Source: an uncultured Bacteroidales bacterium (GTDB taxonomy: Bacteria > Bacteroidota > Bacteroidia > Bacteroidales > UBA3824). Taken from it: 52,891 nucleotides of DNA. This document shows, in pieces, positions 27,601 through 33,848 of this stretch; the stretch's first letter is position 1; each line of letters starts with the position of its first letter. The notes beneath the pieces were generated by a model. It saw nothing but the letters and a program-made list of their open reading frames with translations. It searched no databases and was not told the origin of the DNA. The position numbers and the translations under genes were made by a program. The DNA is taken from the NCBI GenBank assembly GCA_937877455.1, contig CALFIU010000175.1, positions 1-52,891 of the forward strand, written 5' to 3'.

Positions 27601-27920
27601 ACGCCACCGAAGGCACCGCCAAGTATTTCAACGACAACGGTGTAACCGCCACCGCAGTAGGCTGGCCCGACGAGGACGGCGTATCGAAATACGAGAATGT
27701 TATGAAGATGATTTCCGACCACAAGTTTGACCTCATCGTCAACATTCCGAAAAACCACACCAAGCGCGAACTCACCAACGGCTACCGCATCCGTCGCGGC
27801 GCCATCGATCACAACATCCCGCTCATCACCAACGCCCGCCTCGCCACGGCATTCATCGAGGCGTTCTGCGCAGTAGGGTTGCAGGGGTTGCAAGTGAAGA
27901 GTTGGCAGGAGTATGTGTAG
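24687..27920 (+). CDS. carB: Carbamoyl-phosphate synthase large subunit
   Basis: Makes carbamoyl phosphate from bicarbonate, ATP and ammonia delivered by CarA, for arginine and pyrimidine synthesis. Two homologous ATP-grasp halves (KVLVLGSGALKIGQAGEFDY near residue 6; SVIVLGSGAYRIGSSVEFDW near residue 560) and a C-terminal MGS-like allosteric domain (from about residue 945, ending GLQVKSWQEYV). 1077 residues, complete. Its 3' end (27776-27920) recurs in diverged form at 28553-28689 and 33371-33448. Downstream it lacks its own terminator, which is found instead at 33475, showing that foreign DNA now separates it from its original downstream sequence. Confidence 0.97.
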   Translation: MNSKLKKVLVLGSGALKIGQAGEFDYSGSQALKALREEGIKSVLVNPNIATIQTSEGIADKVYFLPVNTHFVTEIIKKERPDGILLAFGGQTALNCGTELFKTGVLKEYGVQVLGTSVEAIMNTEDRDLFVKEMNKADLKVPVSHACESLDEAVATARKIGYPVMIRSAYALGGLGSGVCPDEKTFLEIAESAFTFAPQVLVEESLKGWKEIEFEVIRDSNDHCFTVASMENFDPLGIHTGESIVVAPTCSLTDAQVKMLQELAVKCVRHLNIVGECNIQYAFNAETNDYRIIEINARLSRSSALASKATGYPLAFVAAKIALGYTLDQIGEMGTTNSAYVAPSLDYLICKIPRWDLTKFAGVSRKIGSSMKSVGEIMSIGRTFEELIQKGLRMIGQGMHGFVGNDHTKFTNLDDELANPTDLRIFAIAQALEDGYTIDRIYELTKIDPWFIGKLKNIVDFKHKLESYNKIEDLSAEVLREAKILGFSDFQIARFVLKTKTGNMEKENLAVRAYRKKLGILPAVKRIPTVASEHPDLTNYLYMTYSVEGYDINYYQNEKSVIVLGSGAYRIGSSVEFDWCSVNAINTARKLGYKSIMINYNPETVSTDYDMCDRLYFDELSFERVLDVIDLENPRGVIVSVGGQIPNNLAMKLHRQSVPILGTSPVSIDRAENRNKFSAMLDQLGIDQPEWSALTSMDDVKAFVDRVGFPVLVRPSYVLSGAAMNVCYDYEELERFLALASEVSKEYPVVISQFMQETNEIEFDAVAQNGEIVEYGISEHVEYAGVHSGDATMVFPAQQISFGTVRQIKKISRAIAKELNISGPFNIQFLAKGRDVKVIECNLRASRSFPFVSKVLKRNFIETATRIMLDAPYTKPDKSEFDIDRMGVKASQFSFARLQNADPVLGVDMSSTGEVGCLGDTYEEALLNALIATGYKIPSKEKGIMISSGSAKEKAAMLDAARELCKAGYSIYATEGTAKYFNDNGVTATAVGWPDEDGVSKYENVMKMISDHKFDLIVNIPKNHTKRELTNGYRIRRGAIDHNIPLITNARLATAFIEAFCAVGLQGLQVKSWQEYV

Positions 27921-28089
27921 AGCCGTCACGCGCTTGTTTGCGTAGTCGGTACATACGCTCGGTAAATCCGCCATATTTTAAGAAGTCGGCTTCCAAGCGC
28001 TTCAACTGCTTGAACAACAAATAATCCGCCTGCTTTATCAAGATGATGCACATATTTGCAATCGTCTGAGGCGGGCGGTTTTTTGCTAA
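27918..28089 (-). pseudogene. Relic of a four-helix-bundle suffix-domain protein
   Basis: Reading leftward: LAKNRPPQTIANMCIILIKQ, then ADYLLFKQLKRLEADFLKY and GGFTERMYRLRKQARD. This matches the C-terminal end of small four-helix-bundle 'suffix' proteins, whose hallmark is a helix of the type NxxxLIxQxxYLLxxQ followed by F-x-GG-x-x-E. The N-terminal bundle is missing; the fragment abuts the carB stop codon. Confidence 0.65.
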
Positions 28090-28147
28090 TTGATGTGATG
28101 TAAAGTGTTAACATGTTTTTTTTCGTTACGTTATGAAATATACAATT

Positions 28148-28543
28148 ATGAAGAAAAAAATATTATTGCTACTATGTGTTTTGACGGTATGTGTTTGTTG
28201 TATAAGTAGCTGTAAAAGTACAGGATTTTTAATGGCAAAACCCAAAGTAGTTTTGATAGGTGAAACATATTCACCAAGGTCTTATGATGCGGAGATTGAT
28301 GTCTACATAACCTCCAAACCTTCTGTTGAATATATCGAATTTGCCAAAATTGAATGTAATGATACAAATGACGAATGGAATTTGAATCAAATTAAAATGA
28401 AGGCGCGAGAAATAGGCGCAGACGGTGTCATCATAATAGGAAAAGCATCGTCGGGAAGTTTTGGAGTTCCCGTTGGGACAGGTATGTATTCATATTTTAA
28501 TGAATCATACGGTATGAACGCAGTCGCCATCAAATATAAATAG
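28148..28543 (+). CDS. Small lipoprotein of unknown function
   Basis: A lipoprotein signal (KKKILLLLCVLTVCVCCISS with lipobox cysteine in ISSC) precedes a mature domain of about 110 residues: two beta-rich segments and AREIGADGVIIIGKASSG, a pattern seen in small envelope lipoproteins with YbjQ-like or heavy-metal-binding-like folds (tentative). An in-frame ATG at 28133 adds five residues; 28148 gives the cleaner signal. It sits alone between the carB end and a carB relic, so it is cargo of the first insertion behind carB. Confidence 0.65.
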   Translation: MKKKILLLLCVLTVCVCCISSCKSTGFLMAKPKVVLIGETYSPRSYDAEIDVYITSKPSVEYIEFAKIECNDTNDEWNLNQIKMKAREIGADGVIIIGKASSGSFGVPVGTGMYSYFNESYGMNAVAIKYK

Positions 28544-28552
28544 TTAACCCTT

Positions 28553-28689
28553 CAACGGCTACCGCATCCGTCGCGGCGCAATCGACCACAACATACCGCT
28601 CATCACCAACGCAAGACTTGCCACCGCATTCATCGAGGCATTTTGCGCAGTAGGAGATACAAGTGAAGAATTAGCAGGAGTATGTGTAG
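28553..28689 (+). pseudogene. carB: Second copy of the carB 3' end
   Basis: Homologous to 27776-27920: encodes NGYRIRRGAIDHNIPLITNA and RLATAFIEAFCAVG, then diverges and loses the SWQEYV frame although the DNA GCAGGAGTATGTGTAG is conserved. Many silent differences from the true carB suggest it came from a related strain or is an old duplicate. Confidence 0.9.
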
Positions 28690-28754
28690 AAAATGAAAGG
28701 AGCGAAACGAAGTTTTTCGCTACCATTTTTATTGAAAAGACCTAAAATTGGTCA

Positions 28755-29177
28755 TTATTTAACAACCTTTAATTTTGTGTTGATAGGGTTGCCGTTCTTG
28801 TCCACTTGTTGCTCGTATTTTGTGCCTTTTGTGAATTCGGTTGGACAGTATTGTGCGGCAAATTTCATTTTCTCGTGGTCGGTATCAAATTTTTTGTGTC
28901 CGTCTTTGCAAATTTTTTCTATGAGTTCTACGCCGCACAAAAGTAGGTATTTTGGGTGTTCAGTAACAACACACAGACCATCAAAGTCATCGAAGCCTTG
29001 ATTTTTGGGGTCTTGCGGCTACAATGCGTAAATTCTTTCATCTGTATGACCTTGTTGTTTGCAATACTCATCATATTGTTCCTCAGTGTGTTCCAAAAAA
29101 TCTTCTTCCCTTGGAAAAAATCCAAGCGCAAATACTTGTGGCATTCCGCCGCCCGACAACATATCTAATAAATCCAT
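28755..29177 (-). pseudogene. Unknown gene interrupted by an in-frame TAG
   Basis: Starts MDLLDMLSGGGMPQVFALGF and continues to ERIYAL, then TAG (29019-29021), after which the same frame carries on PQDPKNQGFDDFDGLCVV, YLLLCGVELIEKICKDGHKK and ends KLKVVK at 28755. The whole would be about 140 residues. No family recognised. Single nonsense change, or an error in the sequence. It follows the Fic gene in the same direction. Confidence 0.55.
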
Positions 29178-29188
29178 TTTCTTTCTTT

Positions 29189-30199
29189 TTATTTTCGACA
29201 AAGGAATATATTTTTTTCTTTAGACAAAAAAAATTGATTTAGTCGTTGTCTGTTTTTAGGATAATAGCCGCCTTTTTTTGCAACGCCACGAAATTCTATA
29301 GCGCCGTTTTTTTTAAGAAGTTGGAGGTAACGTTGTGTTGTTCTGAGACTACGGGCGAGTTTTTTGGCTATCGATGGGGCGTTTATGCCGGGGTAAGAAA
29401 CTATCAAATCCAACAACTGCTGCTCAAATGGTATCACATCGGGCTGGGGCATTGTTTCACGGAAAAGTCGCAAAATGTCTGATTGAGTGGCTATCACTCG
29501 GTCGGCAATAAATTCGGTAAACGGCAAATCGTTGGTGTGTGCCAATTCCAACAGCGATATGTATTCGCCTCGCATAACTTGTGGAATGATAGCGATGTTA
29601 TAGTCGTTGCGCAGTAGTGCGAGGTTCATAAGCAACCTTGCAAGACGTCCGTTGCCGTCGATGAAAGGATGGATGAAAACAAAACGTTTGTGCAACTGCG
29701 CCGCAAGTTGAATAGAATGCATTTTGTTTTCATTGTTATTATACCAATCAACAAGTTTCTCGATGCGGTATTTGATTTTGTCAACTGGCGAAACGGCGTA
29801 TTTGCTACCGCTTATAAACACTGGTACTTTGCGGTAAACGCCTGCCAATGACGGGTCTATTTTATTGTAAAAAAGGCGGTGGATATTCAGTATGTCCTCT
29901 TCTTCAAGCGGTTTCGACTTTGACAGAGCATAAATATAGTCGAAGGCGGCGGCGTGTCCAGTCGCCTCGTAAAGGTCTTTCAAGGGTTTGCCTTCTACGG
30001 TTAATCCGTCTTCGACAACAATTTTTGTTTCGCTCTCGGTAAGGCTGTTGCCTTCTATGGCATTGCTTGTGAATGTCAAACCGATGCGGTAATAATCTTT
30101 GAGCGATTTCAAAGTTTCTTTGCCGAAAGGTCTGTATCCCCAAAGGCTTTGCTGAATTTTGTCGCACTTGTCAAGTTTATTTTTCAATGATTCTTCCAT
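29189..30199 (-). CDS. Fic-family protein (class II) with C-terminal winged helix
   Basis: Probable AMP-transferase acting on a protein target. Catalytic motif HPFIDGNGR at residues 177-185; an N-terminal inhibitory helix with S45-x3-E49-G50 in TSNAIEGN marks self-inhibition in cis. The C-terminal segment (APSIAKKLARSLRTTQRYLQLL) is a winged helix, so the protein may bind its own promoter; three copies of a 13-bp sequence lie directly upstream. 336 residues, complete. Confidence 0.92.
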   Translation of the reverse strand: MEESLKNKLDKCDKIQQSLWGYRPFGKETLKSLKDYYRIGLTFTSNAIEGNSLTESETKIVVEDGLTVEGKPLKDLYEATGHAAAFDYIYALSKSKPLEEEDILNIHRLFYNKIDPSLAGVYRKVPVFISGSKYAVSPVDKIKYRIEKLVDWYNNNENKMHSIQLAAQLHKRFVFIHPFIDGNGRLARLLMNLALLRNDYNIAIIPQVMRGEYISLLELAHTNDLPFTEFIADRVIATQSDILRLFRETMPQPDVIPFEQQLLDLIVSYPGINAPSIAKKLARSLRTTQRYLQLLKKNGAIEFRGVAKKGGYYPKNRQRLNQFFLSKEKNIFLCRK

Positions 30200-30209
30200 G
30201 TCGGTAGTA

Positions 30210-30265
30210 TTTTACACCGCCAAAAATACGAGTTTTACACCGCCAAACCAAATTTTACACCGCCA
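30210..30265. promoter_or_regulatory. Three direct repeats (TTTTACACCGCCA) upstream of fic
   Basis: Copies at 30210-30222, 30233-30245 and 30253-30265, i.e. spaced 23 and 20 bp, close to two helical turns and on one face of the helix. They lie 10-66 bp upstream of the Fic start. The likely role is an operator, possibly for the winged helix of Fic itself. Confidence 0.7.
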
Positions 30266-30360
30266 TTTTTATAATTTTTTTGGGTTAAACCAATAATTTG
30301 TGTATTGATAATCAAAAAACATATCAACATACCCCAAAGATAAAGCAATTAATCTTCCTT

Positions 30361-30692
30361 AATCCCGCAAAATCTTCGTATCTCTGCACAAATTTTTCAC
30401 GACCATGCAAAGAGATTCGATAGATTTTGAGAAGACGGACATTGCGCCGTTGTTTTTCAAATTGTTTGTGCCGACGCTTTTGGGATTGCTGTTTGGAGCG
30501 GCATTGAATATTGCCGACGGTATTTTTGTGGGCAAGGGCGTTGGCAGCGACGCTCTGGCGGCGGTCAACATCGCCGCGCCAATTTTCCTCATCGGGACAG
30601 GCCTCGCTCTCCTTACCGGCACTGGCGCATCGGTGGTGGCTGCAATACATCTCGCCAAAAACAACGTAAAAGCCGCCAATATCAATGTTACA
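30361..30692. repeat. Direct repeat copy 1: MATE leader and 5' end
   Basis: 332 bp matching 33517-33848 with one difference noticed (30367 G versus 33523 A). The two copies are 3156 bp apart. The near-identity means a recent duplication. Confidence 0.95.
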
Positions 30693-30746
30693 TGTTTTCA
30701 TATAATGCAGCGATGTTATGAGGCGAAGAAATTTGTTTCAATTTAA
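30405..30746 (+). pseudogene. Truncated 5' fragment of MATE transporter gene
   Basis: The first 96 codons are the same as those of the complete MATE gene at 33561; after the repeat ends at 30692 the frame runs 18 unrelated codons to a stop at 30746. It could give a peptide with two or three membrane helices, but not a transporter. Confidence 0.92.
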
Positions 30747-30966
30747 TTGTATTATTTATTCTTGACGTAGTAGGTATATCAGAATCACTAACAGGGACTG
30801 CTTCTAAACTTATCCCTCCAAAACCATTCTCTTTTTTTAAAAGCCCAAATACCTCAGTAATGTCTTGAGATAACAATTCTCCTCCATTAAGCAAACGCCT
30901 AATAGCATCCCTCAAACACAAAGGTTTGTCAGCCACCCAACTTATTATTTCCGAATAAATAGACAT
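30688..30966 (-). pseudogene. N-terminal fragment of an AAA-ATPase-type defence protein
   Basis: Begins MSIYSEIISWVADKPLCLRD, then AIRRLLNGGELLSQDITEVFGLL. This wedge-like opening ('W..rPLcLrDAvRRLl..g.L...DI.el') precedes the P-loop in a group of large AAA/RecF-like ATPases. The frame stops at 30688 where it runs into the MATE repeat, so the ATPase itself was cut away at the duplication boundary. Assignment from the N-terminal pattern only. Confidence 0.45.
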
Positions 30967-31228
30967 ATTTTCACAATGGATTACTCACAAAAGATAGTAA
31001 ACTCAAGAATTTATGTATTTGCTATCTTCTAACAATTAACATCGTATTCATGCAAAAACCGTGCAAAACTCTCATATACACTTTCCCTGTTATCGATGTA
31101 AAAACGACCAACTTTTAACCAACATTAACCGCACAAAACGGTTTATATCCTTTTCAGTGTGAAAACACCTACAAATAACGATGCCATTGTCGATAAATGA
31201 ACGTCAATGGCATCTCATATCATATTTC
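30967..31228. other. Intergenic stretch with no recognisable gene
   Basis: About 260 bp between two minus-strand genes. AT-rich, with short A/C-rich stretches; no convincing ORF, repeat or structured RNA seen. GATGCCATTGTCGAT and CAATGGCATCTCAT near 31181-31216 form a loose inverted repeat that could act as a terminator for the gene at 31229. Confidence 0.5.
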
Positions 31229-31909
31229 TTAGAAATCATCATTCGTGTTTAATGACTTTTCTAATGACCCAGAAATCTTATCCTTGAGTATATGAAAATT
31301 TACCTCTATACTCAATAGTATGTCATATTTTGCTTTGGCAATTTGATAGTCATCGCTTATACGGCCTTTTTTCTCGTCCTTTGCGCTTTTGTATTGAGGT
31401 GTGCTCTCTGAAACTTCCTTAGCCTTTTTAACTCTTTCTTCAAAGGAATTGTTTATCTTTGTTCCCTCGCGAAGCACCGTCTCCGATGCTTCAAGCGTAT
31501 TAAGAATGCTCTTTATCTCTTCCGTTGGCAAGAATCGAATTGTTGTTGGATTCGCCACACTATTGGGTGTTAATCCAAAATTGACATCGAAAATCTTGTA
31601 TCTAAACTTATTGTCTCTAACATCAATTTTCAATGTTGCTGATATGTTTTCATCAACTCCACGTGTACAAATCTGACTTGATGAAAACTTCAAGATTAGA
31701 GTTCCCGTTTCTTGATCTTCCACATCAACAGTATGCTTATAACTTCTGAATGATGTTGACACCCACGTCTTGAGGTTTCTCCACAGAGCTGCCTTAGACA
31801 ACTCAACTTGTACGACCTTCTCAAACGTTCCAAAATCGTCATTAGTTGTCTGAGCATAAGATGCAACTGAAAGCATTACAATAGCAATTAATACAAAAAT
31901 CTTTTTCAT
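31229..31909 (-). CDS. Secreted DUF4468-like protein
   Basis: Exported protein: signal peptide MKKIFVLIAIVMLSVASYA cleaved before QTTNDD. The mature part has the F-x-K-V-V-x-V (FEKVVQVEL), WV-S-T-S-FRSYK and GTLILKFSS pattern of the Bacteroidota-specific DUF4468 family, followed by a charged helical C terminus. Start placed at 31909 because the frame upstream lacks signal character. 226 residues. Function unknown; cargo of the DNA between the two MATE copies. Confidence 0.75.
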   Translation of the reverse strand: MKKIFVLIAIVMLSVASYAQTTNDDFGTFEKVVQVELSKAALWRNLKTWVSTSFRSYKHTVDVEDQETGTLILKFSSSQICTRGVDENISATLKIDVRDNKFRYKIFDVNFGLTPNSVANPTTIRFLPTEEIKSILNTLEASETVLREGTKINNSFEERVKKAKEVSESTPQYKSAKDEKKGRISDDYQIAKAKYDILLSIEVNFHILKDKISGSLEKSLNTNDDF

Positions 31910-32026
31910 AATTGTAAATATTTTAATGTTAAACAAAATTGTTATTTTGACAACGCAATTATTCAGGAGGGTATAAACGCGGAGCGTGGAACTGTATTGT
32001 TGTTGATTATGCAATCCAACTCCATA

Positions 32027-32143
32027 TCTCAATTGAAGGTCTTAGGAAACCGAGGATACGATATGGCAATAACAGTACACGACCATACGGGTTGGCTGCT
32101 ATGCTTTCTGTATCCTGAAAAGTTCCTAAGTTCTCAATTGAAG
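32027..32143. repeat. Small inverted-repeat element (MITE-like)
   Basis: 117 bp with ~34-bp imperfect terminal inverted repeats: TCAATTGA, CTTAGGAA and GGATAC on the left are mirrored by GTATCC, TTCCTAAG and TCAATTGA on the right. No coding content in the interior. Could fold as a long hairpin. Confidence 0.5.
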
Positions 32144-32257
32144 AAAGTCATAACACTTCCAATAAAATTGTATGTCAGCATTGGGGATTATTGCGCCCAA
32201 TACCGATGGCAAAATTAAAACATTTTTTTTACAATGAAAAAAAATCACAAAAAAATC

Positions 32258-32288
32258 TTTGACAATCCAAAATATTTCGCTAATATTG
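32258..32288 (+). promoter_or_regulatory. Promoter of Panacea toxin-antitoxin pair
   Basis: TTTG at 32258-32261, 19 nt, then TAATATTG at 32281-32288, close to the TAnnTTTG consensus. The start codon is at 32312. Confidence 0.55.
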
Positions 32289-32311
32289 CAACGTCTTTAT
32301 AAGCGTAAGTA

Positions 32312-32899
32312 ATGAAAACAAAAGACCAAATATCTAAAATTCAGGCTATTGTGGCATACATACTCAAAAAAGTGCCGCAAGGGTTGGACTATATACACCT
32401 CTTTAAGATAATGTACTTCGCACAACAAGAGCATCTTGTGGTGTGGGGATTGCCAATTATGGACGATTCTTTTGTAGCGAGAAGACACGGTGCAGTGCCG
32501 ACACTTACTTACAAAGTCATCAAGAGCGTGGAGTGCGGGCGCGATGTCTCTGACGATTTGAAAGATTTTTACAACTCCATATCTGTTACAACCGACAGCC
32601 AACACCAACTTATAAAACTTGCCCAAGGCGCGGACTGCGATTTGGACGAACTTTCGGAATCTAACACTGAAATACTTGACAAGTGGATTGCAAATTGTAT
32701 GGATATTAATTCATACAAACTTTCTGATCTTTCACACGACAAGGCGTGGAAACAAGCCAAACGAGAGACCGACAAGACCGGAGAGGACACAAAAATCACA
32801 CTCTATGCAATGGCTAAGGCAGGCGGTGCTACCGATGATATGCTTGATGTAATCAAAGAACGACAATTTATCCAACATGCGCTAAATGATGGATTTTAG
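32312..32899 (+). CDS. Panacea-domain (DUF4065/SocA-like) antitoxin
   Basis: Antitoxin of the PanAT class, in which a shared Panacea domain neutralises very different toxins. Family features: an opening helix ISKIQAIVAYILKKVPQGLD, YIHLFKIMYFAQQEHLVVWG (the 'KLLYFAq' core) and VARRHGAVPTLTYKVIK. 195 residues. The 3' end overlaps the next gene by 14 bp, antitoxin first, the usual toxin-antitoxin arrangement. Confidence 0.82.
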   Translation: MKTKDQISKIQAIVAYILKKVPQGLDYIHLFKIMYFAQQEHLVVWGLPIMDDSFVARRHGAVPTLTYKVIKSVECGRDVSDDLKDFYNSISVTTDSQHQLIKLAQGADCDLDELSESNTEILDKWIANCMDINSYKLSDLSHDKAWKQAKRETDKTGEDTKITLYAMAKAGGATDDMLDVIKERQFIQHALNDGF

Positions 32900-33365
32900 A
32901 GAGTTACAAGACCGCTACAAAGCAGAACAACGTAAAGTAACCGAGGATAAAATTATCGTTGGAGGTTTGTTTCGTACAATTTTATCTACAAACGACGGGC
33001 TTAAATTCAAAGATGGGCGAACAAGCAAACCAAAGCGCATGATTATAGTAGGTATTGACAAGACAACTAAAACGTGTTATGGTACTGTGCTTGTGAATAC
33101 TAAGATGTCGCCGTTGGCACAAGTTTCACCTCAATATTTTGCAACACAATATTGCCTGAAACAAAAGAACTATCCTGAATATTTGGACTACGATAGTTAC
33201 GTTGACTGTGGTGTATTGTTTGCCATATCATTTGAGACATTAAAGGCAGGAGAATATTTCGGCGTACTAAACCAAAATGATATTACATCAATCTTTGATA
33301 TTCTCGAAACGACAAAGGCAATTTCAACCAAAGACAAAAAGAGATTCAATATACGCCGAAGGTAA
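32886..33365 (+). CDS. Putative toxin partner of the Panacea antitoxin
   Basis: 159 residues, no family I can name with confidence. A compact beta-rich middle (KPKRMIIVGIDKTTKTCYGT followed by VLVNTKMSP) resembles the SH3-like barrel of PemK/MazF-type or related toxins, with conserved-looking DYDSYVDCGVLF and a helical C terminus. Overlap with the antitoxin gene by 14 bp is the strongest evidence that it is the toxin. It ends just before the third carB relic. Confidence 0.6.
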   Translation: MMDFRELQDRYKAEQRKVTEDKIIVGGLFRTILSTNDGLKFKDGRTSKPKRMIIVGIDKTTKTCYGTVLVNTKMSPLAQVSPQYFATQYCLKQKNYPEYLDYDSYVDCGVLFAISFETLKAGEYFGVLNQNDITSIFDILETTKAISTKDKKRFNIRRR

Positions 33366-33370
33366 TCTAC

Positions 33371-33448
33371 CACACCGCATTCATCGAGGCATTCTGTGCG
33401 GTAGGAGTCGATGGGTTGAAGATTAAGAGTTGGCAGGAGTATGTGTAG
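33371..33448 (+). pseudogene. carB: Third copy of the carB 3' end
   Basis: Encodes TAFIEAFCAVGVDGLKIKSW and QEYV, then TAG: a good CarB C terminus, with many silent differences from 27843-27920. It is followed by a terminator and then the MATE gene, which is the natural downstream context. This is probably the original end of carB at this locus. Confidence 0.92.
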
Positions 33449-33474
33449 GGGTTGAGAATTGAAAGTTGAAAAAA

Positions 33475-33510
33475 GCCGCTTGGAAATAAAGTATTTCCAG
33501 CGGCGTTTTT
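33475..33510 (+). terminator. Rho-independent terminator belonging to carB
   Basis: Stem GCCGCTTGGAAATA (33475-33488) and TATTTCCAGCGGC (33492-33504) with a 3-nt loop and one bulged T, then G and five T's. It lies 27 bp after the third carB tail and 5.5 kb from the intact carB gene. Confidence 0.85.
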
Positions 33511-33516
33511 GTGAAA

Positions 33517-33848
33517 AATCCCACAAAATCTTCGTATCTCTGCACAAATTTTTCACGACCATGCAAAGAGATTCGATAGATTTTGAGAAGACGGACATTG
33601 CGCCGTTGTTTTTCAAATTGTTTGTGCCGACGCTTTTGGGATTGCTGTTTGGAGCGGCATTGAATATTGCCGACGGTATTTTTGTGGGCAAGGGCGTTGG
33701 CAGCGACGCTCTGGCGGCGGTCAACATCGCCGCGCCAATTTTCCTCATCGGGACAGGCCTCGCTCTCCTTACCGGCACTGGCGCATCGGTGGTGGCTGCA
33801 ATACATCTCGCCAAAAACAACGTAAAAGCCGCCAATATCAATGTTACA
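33517..33848. repeat. Direct repeat copy 2: MATE leader and 5' end
   Basis: Partner of 30361-30692; this copy is joined to the full-length MATE gene and to the carB terminator, so it is the native one. Confidence 0.95.

Larger units (their letters stand above)
31910..32311. other. 402-bp gap: MITE-like element and panAT promoter
   Basis: No convincing gene. It contains the imperfect inverted repeat 32027-32143 described separately and the toxin-antitoxin promoter at 32258-32288. The rest is AT-rich and featureless to my eye. Confidence 0.5.

Noticed and set aside
4013..29021. Recoding or alternative genetic code to explain the in-frame TGA and TAG
   Set aside because: Two different stop codons are involved, and metH, cas4, cas1 and other intact genes end at ordinary stops of all three types.
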